Positions 26,886-34,493 of a DNA stretch of 64,000 nucleotides are shown piece by piece. The notes under the pieces were generated by a model that searched no databases, was not told where the DNA came from, and worked only from the letters and a program-made list of their open reading frames with translations. Where the stretch lies: the NCBI GenBank assembly GCA_018657525.1, contig JABHWZ010000005.1, positions 1 to 64,000 on the forward strand. Direction: 5' to 3'. A program made the translations under genes and the position numbers. The stretch is from an archaeon. Lineage in GTDB: Archaea; Nanobdellota; Nanobdellia; Pacearchaeales; GW2011-AR1. The first letter of the stretch is position 1; the number at the start of each line of letters is the position of its first letter.

Positions 26886-28597
26886 TTTCTTTCAACAATT
26901 TCTTCTTTCAATTTAGAAATAAATTCATCTAAATCAGTCACATTAATTTCTTTCTCATCCCTTTTCTTCACTGCAATTTTTTTATCTGTAGCTTCTTTTT
27001 CCCCCACAGTCACTAAATAATTGAATCTCTGAATTTGCGCGTCCCGCGCTTTCTTTCCAATACTCTCAGCCCTATCATCTAACTCAATTTCAAAACCTTC
27101 TTCCTTAAACTTTTCAAAAACTTCCTGAGCATAATCTTTAACTGAATCATTCAAAGTCATAACCTTAATCTGATTCGGCGAAATCCACAATGGAAACTTT
27201 CCATCCACATGTTCAGTATAAACCCCTAAAAATCTTTCCAAAGAACCATAAATAGTACGATGCAACATAACTGGCATTTTCTCTTCTCCATTCTCAGCAG
27301 TATAAGTCAATTTAAATCTTCGAGGTAAACTCATATCAAACTGAATAGTTGAACACTGCCATGTTCTTCCCAAAGAGTCCTTCAAATGATAATCAATCTT
27401 GGCTCCATAAAAAGCCCCATCCCCCTTATTAATTTTATATTTCATTTTCTTCTTTTTCAAAACTTTCTCCAAAGTTCTTTCGGCGAAATCCCATTCCTTA
27501 TCTGTTCCAATTCTTTTTTCAGGACGAGTAGACAATTCAACATGATCAATTTTTAATTTAAAAGTATCTAAAATTTTCTTAGTCAAATCAATAACCTTTG
27601 CAATTTCTTCTTCAGCTTGTTCAAGAGTACAAAATATATGGGCATCATCCTGAACAAATTGTATCACTCTAAAAAGCCCCGCCAAAACTCCTGACAATTC
27701 AATTCTATGAACCCAACCAAGTTCCCCAACTTTCAAAGGAAAATCTTTATAAGATTTTGGACTTGTATTATAAACCAACATTCCCCCAGGACAATTCATT
27801 GGCTTAACTAAAAAATCCCGATTTTCATATTCTGTTTTAAAATTATTCTCAGAATATTTTGACCAATGACCTGAAACTTCCCAAAGTTTTCTATCCATAA
27901 TTTGCGGAGTAGAAATTTCCTTATATCCTTCTTTCTTATGCATCTCTCTCCAAAACTCAATTAATTTATTTTTAATATGCAAACCCTTCGAATGCCAAAA
28001 AACCATCCCAGGAGCCACATTATTAAAACTCCACAAATCCATTTTCCTTCCAAGAATACGATGATCATTATCCCTTAATTTTGAAGTATCTAATTTTGCT
28101 TTAGAAATCTCATGCAATAATTTATTCCTCTCTTTTTCACTCAAATCAATAATTTCTTCATTCCCTCCAACTTTGCCCCCTAACTTAATCTCCCTCGACA
28201 ATTCACTCAAAGGATGCCCCTTCACTTTCATTTCAAATTCTTTATAATAACCAAACGGCGCTCGCACAACTTTATACTTTTTTTTATTCAACGCTTTTTC
28301 AGCCTCCTTTAAAACTTCCATTGCAACATCTGGCGAAGCCAAATTACTTGACAAATGAGCATAAGGATAAAGAACCATATTTTTTGCATTAACCTTCCCA
28401 GCAACATCCTCAACACTCTCAACAAACTTTTTCACAATAGCATTAACATCCTCGTCGCCCTTTTCCACAGCAATCAAAACAACTAAAGCATCCCTCACTT
28501 CTTTTTCAGATTTATCTTCAAGATCCTCTATTTTCTTCAACGCCTTCTTCAACGGCTTAAACTTAATATAATCCACATGTAAATTTAAAAGTTTCAT
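26882..28597 (-). CDS. thrS: Threonyl-tRNA synthetase, archaeal type
   Basis: Class II synthetase that charges tRNA-Thr. The N-terminal 140 residues (MKLLNLHVDYIKFKPLKKAL ... YPYAHLSSNLASP) form the archaeal editing domain related to D-aminoacyl-tRNA deacylase, not the bacterial N1/N2 editing domains. Catalytic core: VKPMNCPGGMLVY with the zinc Cys, GWVHRIELSGVLAGLFRVIQF (motif 2) and LHRTIYGSLERFLGVYTEH (motif 3). The C-terminal anticodon-binding domain starts near FPLWISPNQIKVM. The 571-aa length is slightly short but complete. Confidence 0.96.
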   Translation of the reverse strand: MKLLNLHVDYIKFKPLKKALKKIEDLEDKSEKEVRDALVVLIAVEKGDEDVNAIVKKFVESVEDVAGKVNAKNMVLYPYAHLSSNLASPDVAMEVLKEAEKALNKKKYKVVRAPFGYYKEFEMKVKGHPLSELSREIKLGGKVGGNEEIIDLSEKERNKLLHEISKAKLDTSKLRDNDHRILGRKMDLWSFNNVAPGMVFWHSKGLHIKNKLIEFWREMHKKEGYKEISTPQIMDRKLWEVSGHWSKYSENNFKTEYENRDFLVKPMNCPGGMLVYNTSPKSYKDFPLKVGELGWVHRIELSGVLAGLFRVIQFVQDDAHIFCTLEQAEEEIAKVIDLTKKILDTFKLKIDHVELSTRPEKRIGTDKEWDFAERTLEKVLKKKKMKYKINKGDGAFYGAKIDYHLKDSLGRTWQCSTIQFDMSLPRRFKLTYTAENGEEKMPVMLHRTIYGSLERFLGVYTEHVDGKFPLWISPNQIKVMTLNDSVKDYAQEVFEKFKEEGFEIELDDRAESIGKKARDAQIQRFNYLVTVGEKEATDKKIAVKKRDEKEINVTDLDEFISKLKEEIVERK

Positions 28598-28664
28598 ATC
28601 AACCCTAAAATAAAGATGTTTATAAAATTTTGTAAAATAAAATAATCTAAAATAAAACTAAGAG

Positions 28665-29114
28665 TTATTCCATGCAAACATTCTCTGAATTACCTAATCT
28701 CTGTTTACGCTCATCATTATAAAATACCATCCCCAGCCCGACAAGCAATAAAAGCGAACCCCCTCCAGCTCCAACTCCACGAGAAATTTGATTAGCATGT
28801 AATTCAGAAAAATACTCTTGAACTTCTGAAGAGTTCCTTAATTTCGCAGCAGTATTACTATAATGAAATATTCTTTTATTCATTGCAAAAAAAACTTCTT
28901 GACCAACTGAAAAAGACCTTAAACGATTTTTAGATCTTTCTAGAAAAGAAACCATATTTGTTGCTTGATTTAAATCTTCATAAGATTTAGGGGCTTCTGG
29001 ATCTGGGAAAAAATTAGTCAAAGCCAAAAACCCGATTCCAGCAAAGGCCATTTTAAAAAAATCTCGAATATTCCGCTTATACCTATTTCTTAATTCCTTG
29101 TCACTTTCAGTCAT
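28665..29114 (-). CDS. Two-TM hypothetical protein, 149 aa
   Basis: Hydrophobic segments near residues 20-38 (FFKMAFAGIGFLALTNFF) and 115-133 (GVGAGGGSLLLLVGLGMVFY) flank a charged middle region. Both ends are probably cytoplasmic. No family is recognised. It is on the same strand as thrS, 67 nt upstream. Confidence 0.6.
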   Translation of the reverse strand: MTESDKELRNRYKRNIRDFFKMAFAGIGFLALTNFFPDPEAPKSYEDLNQATNMVSFLERSKNRLRSFSVGQEVFFAMNKRIFHYSNTAAKLRNSSEVQEYFSELHANQISRGVGAGGGSLLLLVGLGMVFYNDERKQRLGNSENVCME

Positions 29115-29318
29115 AGAAATTCAAGAAAATATTCATTTATAAATATTTATATGCCACGAAATTTTAATTGAACCTCCCTCTCGTCGCGATTTTGTTCACT
29201 AAGGTAGAAAGTGCAAACTAAACAAAACAAAATATCAAAAAATTAACCTCTTAAAACTTTTTAACTCTCACCAAAAATCACTTCTTCAAAAATTCCTGAA
29301 CAATCTTCTCAGCAAAAA

Positions 29319-30128
29319 TTAAAAATAAACTTTATCAAAAGTTTTCAACCTTTTTTGGAATAAAGGAAAACTTTCTTTGTTTTCATTAATAATGCAATGT
29401 GTGGGAAAAATATTTGCAATATTTTCTTTTTCAAGAATAGACGAAACTTTTCTCAAAGAATCCAAATTTAACATATGCATCCCTCCCAAAATTCCATAAA
29501 TTTTTTCATTATTAAAAAGTCCCTTGGAATAATTAATTATATTATCTATCCCAGAATGTGAGCATCCAACAATAAGCAAAATACCTTTGTCAGTCTTTAA
29601 AGCAATAGCTGAATCATCAATACAAAAATCAATAGAACCATCAGCAAGTTTGCCTGGAAAATTTTTCTCATTGAGAAGATTTTCACGAGGAATCTCCCCC
29701 AAAAAGAATACTTTATCCTTAATTATTTCATAAGGTTCTTTAGAACAAATTATCTCAAAATGATTCTCCAAATATTCTTTTGTTAATGGAAACCCAATAC
29801 TCCTTCCCTCAAAAAATTTTCCCTCCAATGCCCTGGGATGACAAATAAATTTCTTCTTCTCATTTAAAGTTAAATATTTTATCCCTTGGGTATGATCAAT
29901 ATGCCCATGACTTAAAACAAAAAAATCAATATCTTCCTCAGTTAATCCAATCTTTAATAAATTTTCCTTCACTTCCCTACCAATTCCAAAATCAAATAAA
30001 ATTTTTTTACCTTCAAAATTAATTAATAAAGAAAATCCCGAATTCTCATTATCAAACTCATTTAACTCATTGTTTATAACTTGAACATAACCTTCTTTTT
30101 CAAAGCCAGCATTAATTAAATTATCCAT
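29319..30128 (-). CDS. Metallo-beta-lactamase-fold hydrolase
   Basis: The signature LSHGHIDHTQGIKYL (HxHxDH) is present, followed by a His in FICHPRALEG, GCSHSGIDNII with the conserved Asp/His region, and FPTHCIIN at the end. The pattern is of the MJ0296-like group that includes 4-(beta-D-ribofuranosyl)aminobenzene 5'-phosphate synthase relatives, but the substrate is unknown. ATG 30128 (MDNLINAGFEKEG) is preferred over the track start, whose first codons are hydrophobic read-in. It lies 63 nt below the HisRS-like gene. Confidence 0.85.
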   Translation of the reverse strand: MDNLINAGFEKEGYVQVINNELNEFDNENSGFSLLINFEGKKILFDFGIGREVKENLLKIGLTEEDIDFFVLSHGHIDHTQGIKYLTLNEKKKFICHPRALEGKFFEGRSIGFPLTKEYLENHFEIICSKEPYEIIKDKVFFLGEIPRENLLNEKNFPGKLADGSIDFCIDDSAIALKTDKGILLIVGCSHSGIDNIINYSKGLFNNEKIYGILGGMHMLNLDSLRKVSSILEKENIANIFPTHCIINENKESFPLFQKRLKTFDKVYF

Positions 30129-30191
30129 TTTAAATAGACAGAATGAAATTACAAGAACCACCAAAAATTAAAAATAAACATTTTACCGAAA

Positions 30192-31169
30192 CTATTTCCC
30201 CCTCTGAGTTTGGACTTCAAATAATCTTGTCACTCCAACACCCATTCCACTTTTTATTTTTTCAGGCATATAATGATTATAAGTTAAGTTTCCTCCACCC
30301 GCCAAAGCCCCAGAATAATCTCCCACACGAACATCGAATAACAATTTATCACAAGCATCCCAACTTTTAGCCATAAATGGTAATACTTGCTGATTTACAT
30401 TTGAAGGAAGAGCCCGGCTCAATCTGACCAAATCTTGAATGCCTTCCTGATAAACTTCGTTTGTAGAAATATCTTTTAATGAATCAAGAGACAAATCTGT
30501 TTTAGCCAAATCTAAAAAACTAGCAATCGCTGAAACATGTTCTCTCTCGCCATCTTGCACAGAAGTACAAAGTTCTAGAAATTTGGTAGAATCATCATCT
30601 GCATTTTCAATATTTTTACGTATTTTTTCTTGTTCAGCAATAGGAAAAGAATTAATTAATCCATAAAGCAATCGTTTATCAGTAAATCTGACAACAGCAT
30701 CAGGTAATCCAGCAGATTCCATAATACTATAAGCAGTAGTCATAACATCTACACTTGAATTTAACCAATCATATCCAAAAATCTCACAACCCGCTTGCCA
30801 GAAATTTCTAGTTTTACCCTCAGCAACCTCTCTAGGATCCTCATTACGTACAAATTGCTGACAATAAAAGATCCTTGCCTGCTCCAATTCATTTCTTTTA
30901 ATAAAATCATAAGTTCTCATTGTACCTTCAGGCAAAATAACTACCCCTTCTTCTTTTTTTAACCCAACATAAACTAAATTATCCAAAAACCTCTCTCCCA
31001 AAAAATCTAAATTTTCCTTAAAAATTCTATCTTGCCCTAAAAGACCAGGAGAAATCTGATCGAAACCCATTCCATCAAAAGTATCTTCAACCGATCGAAT
31101 CAAACCCCTAAATTTTCTAGCATCTGATCCATACAATTCCAATACCCCTGGAACAATTAAATCATCCAT
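30192..31169 (-). CDS. HisRS-like class II synthetase paralog without anticodon domain
   Basis: The order of motifs follows histidyl-tRNA synthetase: N-terminal LYGSDARKFRGLIRSVEDTF, LPEGTMRTYDFIK, motif 2 ARIFYCQQFVRNEDPREVAEGKTRNFWQAGCEIFGYD and motif 3 GMGVGVTRLFEVQ at the very end. The C-terminal anticodon-binding domain of about 100 residues is absent, as in HisZ, the regulatory subunit of ATP phosphoribosyltransferase. Several catalytic residues are altered. No hisG is nearby. It could be a HisZ-like protein or a freestanding synthetase paralog with a small-molecule role. Confidence 0.75.
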   Translation of the reverse strand: MDDLIVPGVLELYGSDARKFRGLIRSVEDTFDGMGFDQISPGLLGQDRIFKENLDFLGERFLDNLVYVGLKKEEGVVILPEGTMRTYDFIKRNELEQARIFYCQQFVRNEDPREVAEGKTRNFWQAGCEIFGYDWLNSSVDVMTTAYSIMESAGLPDAVVRFTDKRLLYGLINSFPIAEQEKIRKNIENADDDSTKFLELCTSVQDGEREHVSAIASFLDLAKTDLSLDSLKDISTNEVYQEGIQDLVRLSRALPSNVNQQVLPFMAKSWDACDKLLFDVRVGDYSGALAGGGNLTYNHYMPEKIKSGMGVGVTRLFEVQTQRGK

Positions 31170-31249
31170 AAAATTAAGATAAAGATAACCTTTTTAAATA
31201 TATCTACCGCCCACACTTCAATAAAAAATTATCAAAAATATTTTCTACT

Positions 31250-32863
31250 TCAACTCTCTTTTTTTGATTCTCTTAAAAATTCCTGATAATTCTTTTCTAT
31301 CCACCTAATAAACTTCTGATTTGATTTTATATTTAAATACGGGCTCATAGGATACCATTTTAAACAGGAAATTGGGCATCCATTAACATTTTTTTTATAA
31401 CATCTATTAAAACCAATAAACCAAGGTAATTTATTGTAATATTTTCTCTCCAAATAAGAATAAAACTTTTTTTGTACTCTATTTTGAGAAAGTACCTCAC
31501 TATCATTTCTGTTGTGATAAATACTAGCAAAAGAATCCCCTCGATTAGTTACAGAAAAAAAAGTTGCCCAACCATTAGAATCTTTATTCAAATTAAATAA
31601 ATTATCTGTCCTTTCAATCCTACTCCTCAAATCTTCAGAAATATAAAGATAATTTGCAAGGATAGAACTAATTCCATCCACTCCCAAAGTGTTTAAAGTC
31701 GCATACGCACTCACAATACCCGTAGCTGGGCGAGAAGTTTCAAGAGAATATTGTCCGGGTTTATACCCGCCATGATTAAAATCCTGGTGAATAAATACTT
31801 TCTTATCCGGACTAATATAATTCCAATCACCAGAATTTTTTAAAACAAATGCACTTGTAGAATACGGACAGAAACATGTCTTATGAAAATCAACCCCAAA
31901 TGAATCTGCATATTTTATGTCCTTTATCTGAGAATAAATAACTTCTAATTTATTTCTCACACTTTCTGGAAAATTGAGCCTATTAATCTTAAAATTATAA
32001 TCTTTAAAAAGCAAAAAAACCCATCCTATAACTGAATCAATATGTATGTGAGGAACATAATCTAAATTATACTTTTTACTCAAGCACCTGAGCCCTAAAG
32101 AAATTTTTTTAATAGGATCAATTACTAAATTAAAATTTGTACCTCCATTTAAAATAACACAAGCAATCTTATTTCCAGCTTTAATCAAACTCTCTACTTT
32201 TTTTAATAATGCATCTGCCTCAACAGAACCAAACTTAGAAGTTTTTATACGAATACAATTTTTCTTTCTAATCCCTAACCAATTACACAAAGTAACATGG
32301 CAAGAATGCCCTTCATCATTAGAAATTACATAAACATTTCTTGGCATACCCTTCTCAGAAAAATCCTTCACACACTTATTTATACCAATTTTTAAACCAT
32401 ACATATTAGTTCCAGTTCCACCAAAAGTAAAAATACCTGATGGATTCTTATTCCAATTACATAAAGAAGCTAAATACTCAGATAAATATATCTCCAAATT
32501 AGCAAGTTTACCACAAGCCACATCCCAAATAGCATTAGGATTAAGCAAAGATGTGATGGCACCTGCAGCAATAGTGGAATGGGGAGAGGGAGGAGTTATA
32601 TTAAACTGAGCCTGATTAGATTTCCAATTAATACACCCAGATAAAAAATTATTAAAATTTTTATAAACCTCCCGAGAATTTAATGGAGTTTGAGAAACAT
32701 TAAACTTAATACTATTACTTTCCCAAAAAGGTTTTTGTAAAGAAAAATCTCCCATCTCCAAAGATAATTTTTTCATTTCTTCTAAAAAATACTCCAAATC
32801 TACAGAAAACTCATTTCCAAATTTTTTCAATACATTTTTATCAACGAGATTTTCTCTTTTCAT
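31250..32863 (-). CDS. PLP-dependent decarboxylase, group II
   Basis: Amino-acid decarboxylase-like enzyme. The PLP lysine is in SFGVDFHKTCFCPYSTSAF, near residue 350. Other family marks are GIFTFGGTGTNMYGLKIG, SNDEGHSCHV and the Asp of PHIHIDSVIGW. Closest known groups are glutamate, tyrosine and aromatic amino-acid decarboxylases. The track start is upstream of the TATA element; ATG 32863 (MKRENLVDKN) fits a leaderless start and gives 537 aa. The C-terminal 120 residues carry CYKKNVNGCPISCLKW. It is divergent from trpS. The substrate is unknown. Confidence 0.82.
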   Translation of the reverse strand: MKRENLVDKNVLKKFGNEFSVDLEYFLEEMKKLSLEMGDFSLQKPFWESNSIKFNVSQTPLNSREVYKNFNNFLSGCINWKSNQAQFNITPPSPHSTIAAGAITSLLNPNAIWDVACGKLANLEIYLSEYLASLCNWNKNPSGIFTFGGTGTNMYGLKIGINKCVKDFSEKGMPRNVYVISNDEGHSCHVTLCNWLGIRKKNCIRIKTSKFGSVEADALLKKVESLIKAGNKIACVILNGGTNFNLVIDPIKKISLGLRCLSKKYNLDYVPHIHIDSVIGWVFLLFKDYNFKINRLNFPESVRNKLEVIYSQIKDIKYADSFGVDFHKTCFCPYSTSAFVLKNSGDWNYISPDKKVFIHQDFNHGGYKPGQYSLETSRPATGIVSAYATLNTLGVDGISSILANYLYISEDLRSRIERTDNLFNLNKDSNGWATFFSVTNRGDSFASIYHNRNDSEVLSQNRVQKKFYSYLERKYYNKLPWFIGFNRCYKKNVNGCPISCLKWYPMSPYLNIKSNQKFIRWIEKNYQEFLRESKKES

Positions 32864-32867
32864 ACTA

Positions 32868-32893
32868 AACATATAAAAAGACGTATTTATATT
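32868..32893. promoter_or_regulatory. Back-to-back TATA boxes between decarboxylase and trpS
   Basis: CATATAAAA (32868-32876) is 26-30 bp before ATG 32902 on the plus strand. The minus-strand AATATAAATA (32884-32893) is about 26 bp before ATG 32863. The two leaderless genes share a 38-bp promoter region, so their expression may be linked. Confidence 0.5.
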
Positions 32894-32901
32894 ATTATTG
32901 T

Positions 32902-33963
32902 ATGGTAAGTAAATTATTAGAAGACAATGAAAAACTGGTAATAGAATTTGGAGCAAAAAGAATCCAAGAAATAAAAAAGCTTCCTAATTTTTATACATTT
33001 AACAAAAATTTAATTTATTCTCATAGAGATTTTGATGTTTTCCTAAACGCACTACAAAAAGGAGAAAAATGCGCCATAGTTTCAGGAGTTAATGCATCTG
33101 GGACCCTTCATCTAGGTCATAAAGTAGTTTTTGATACAAATCTTTTTTTCCAAAAAGAATATAACCTACCAGTTTTTATTCCAATTTCAGATGATGAAAG
33201 CTTCGTAGCAGGAAAAGTCAAAACCCAAGAAGAAGCAAAAAAGAATGCAATGCGGTTAGCAAAAGAAATGTTGGCCTATGGTTTCGATCCAAACAAAACA
33301 TTTTTCATTATAGACAATATATATACAAATATTTACAACTTTGCATTCAAAACAAGTACAAAAATAAATTATTCAGAAATAAAATCTACCTATGGTTATT
33401 CGCCAGACCAGAACATAGGATTACATTTTTATCCGGCAGTTCAAGCAGCGCATATATTACTTCCATTCGAAAAGTTAGGAATAAAAAACATCTTAGTTCC
33501 AATTGGACCTGATGAAGATGCACATTTCAGAATAGCAAGGGATATTGCGGGAAAATTAGGCATACAAAAACCCTCAACAATTCATTTAAAATTTATCCCA
33601 GGATTAGATGGACAAAAAGCATCCAAATCAAAAAATAATGCAATTTTTCTTAATGATTCTCCAGAAATTCTAAAAAAGAAATGCGGAAAAGCTCTGTCTG
33701 GAGGAAAAGAAACAATCAAAGAACACAGACAGCATGGAGGAAATCCTGAAAAAGACATCTCTTGTCAATATTTATCAAACTTTATTTATGATAAAAACCA
33801 AACAGAAAAATTATTCGATAAATATAGGAAAGGAGAACTATTGAGTGGGGAAGTAAAAGAAATATTTTTTAAAGAATTTAATAAAATATTACAAAACTTT
33901 CAAGAAGGAGTAAAAAATATTAATCTAAAAGATTTAGAAAAGATGATTTTAAGAAATGAATAA
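32902..33963 (+). CDS. trpS: Tryptophanyl-tRNA synthetase
   Basis: Class I synthetase. The HIGH motif is SGTLHLGH (about residue 72) and the KMSKS motif appears as QKASKS (about residue 236). Archaeal/eukaryotic TrpRS features follow: IPISDDESF, GFDPNKTFFIID, HFYPAVQAAHILLPF, and KEHRQHGGNPEKDISCQYLS near the end. The usual DQDPYFR of TrpRS reads DEDAHFR here, so substrate contacts may differ. The 353-aa length is in range. A shorter, degenerate paralog lies at 56087-57073. A structured repeat begins directly after the stop codon. Confidence 0.88.
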   Translation: MVSKLLEDNEKLVIEFGAKRIQEIKKLPNFYTFNKNLIYSHRDFDVFLNALQKGEKCAIVSGVNASGTLHLGHKVVFDTNLFFQKEYNLPVFIPISDDESFVAGKVKTQEEAKKNAMRLAKEMLAYGFDPNKTFFIIDNIYTNIYNFAFKTSTKINYSEIKSTYGYSPDQNIGLHFYPAVQAAHILLPFEKLGIKNILVPIGPDEDAHFRIARDIAGKLGIQKPSTIHLKFIPGLDGQKASKSKNNAIFLNDSPEILKKKCGKALSGGKETIKEHRQHGGNPEKDISCQYLSNFIYDKNQTEKLFDKYRKGELLSGEVKEIFFKEFNKILQNFQEGVKNINLKDLEKMILRNE

Positions 33964-33964
33964 A

Positions 33965-34076
33965 AACGATTCTAACTCATAAATCTTATTCAAGATTTGT
34001 CAATATATTTTTCTTTTGCATTGTAGATTTGCTCGAAGAGTACACCTTGCGTGCTCTTTTTGAAAAAAGAAGGGGG
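33965..34076 (+). repeat. Structured repeat family R1, copy B, 5'-truncated
   Basis: Starts at the right arm of hairpin 1 (ACGATTCTAACTCATAAATC) two bases after the trpS stop, so the left arm is missing. Hairpin 2 is AAATCTT/AAGATTT. The third hairpin is expanded and altered (GATTTGCTCGAAGAG ... GTGCTCTTTTTGAAAAAAGAAG). Confidence 0.65.
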
Positions 34077-34082
34077 AGGGCC

Positions 34083-34197
34083 GGGAATCTTCCGTCGGAG
34101 GCCATTAAAAGAAGATTCTCACTAACAAATCTTTGATAAGATTTGTCTAACTATTTTTCTTTTGCACTGTAGATTTTCTTTTTAAAAAGAAAATCCC
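34083..34197 (+). repeat. Structured repeat family R1, copy C
   Basis: Hairpin 1 is GAATCTTC/GAAGATTC around CGTCGGAGGCCATTAAAA. Hairpin 2 is ACAAATCTT/AAGATTTGT. Hairpin 3 is a perfect 12-bp palindrome GATTTTCTTTTT/AAAAAGAAAATC. The third stem differs from copies A and D at several pairs yet stays complementary. Confidence 0.7.
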
Positions 34198-34343
34198 ATT
34201 TTCTATCACTGTAGTTTCTTTTTTCCGACAAAGGAGGAAAACTCGAAGCGACTATGAAAATCCCAAAAATAAGGGAAAATTTCATTCGACAAAGTCGAGA
34301 GCGAAGCGACTCGTTCGCTACTTTTTTTGAAAAAAGAACCCCA
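34198..34343 (+). repeat. Interrupted R1 third hairpin with a 110-nt insert
   Basis: CTATCACTGTAGTTTCTTTTTT (34203-34224) and CTTTTTTTGAAAAAAGAACCCC (34321-34342) are the two halves of an R1 third hairpin. They are separated by a segment holding GGAGGAAAACTCGAAGCGA, CGACAAAGTCG and GAGCGAAGCGACTCGTTCGC inverted repeats. No coding potential is convincing; the 64-aa track ORF is repeat-derived. Confidence 0.5.
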
Positions 34344-34345
34344 AA

Positions 34346-34460
34346 GGGAATCGTTCGCAGGAGGCAAAGAGAAAACGATTCTAACTCACAAATCTCTAAT
34401 GAGATTTGTCTACATATTTTTTTCTACCACTGTAGTTTCTTTTTTTGAAAAAAGAAACCC
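34346..34460 (+). repeat. Structured repeat family R1, copy D
   Basis: GAATCG/CGATTC around TTCGCAGGAGGCAAAGAG, then ACAAATCTC/GAGATTTGT, then CTACCACTGTAG and GTTTCTTTTTTTGAAAAAAGAAAC. It is nearly identical to copy A. It ends 34 nt before ATG 34494, and the TATA element ATTTATAAAC of that gene lies just beyond it. Confidence 0.75.
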
Positions 34461-34493
34461 AATATTTATAAACATAATTTCCCAAAATAAGAT

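Noticed and set aside
29282-29320. Coding-like tail AEKIVQEFLKK after the metallo-beta-lactamase gene
   Set aside because: It is only about 17 codons long on the minus strand in another frame, without a start, so chance cannot be excluded.
34254-34448. 64-aa ORF after trpS
   Set aside because: It spans R1 repeat sequences and inverted repeats and has no start signal; the repeats explain the open frame.
26048-34493. Possible CRISPR array from the repeated segments
   Set aside because: The R1 and R2 units are long, structured, widely spaced and few. There are no short regular repeats with unique spacers and no cas genes.
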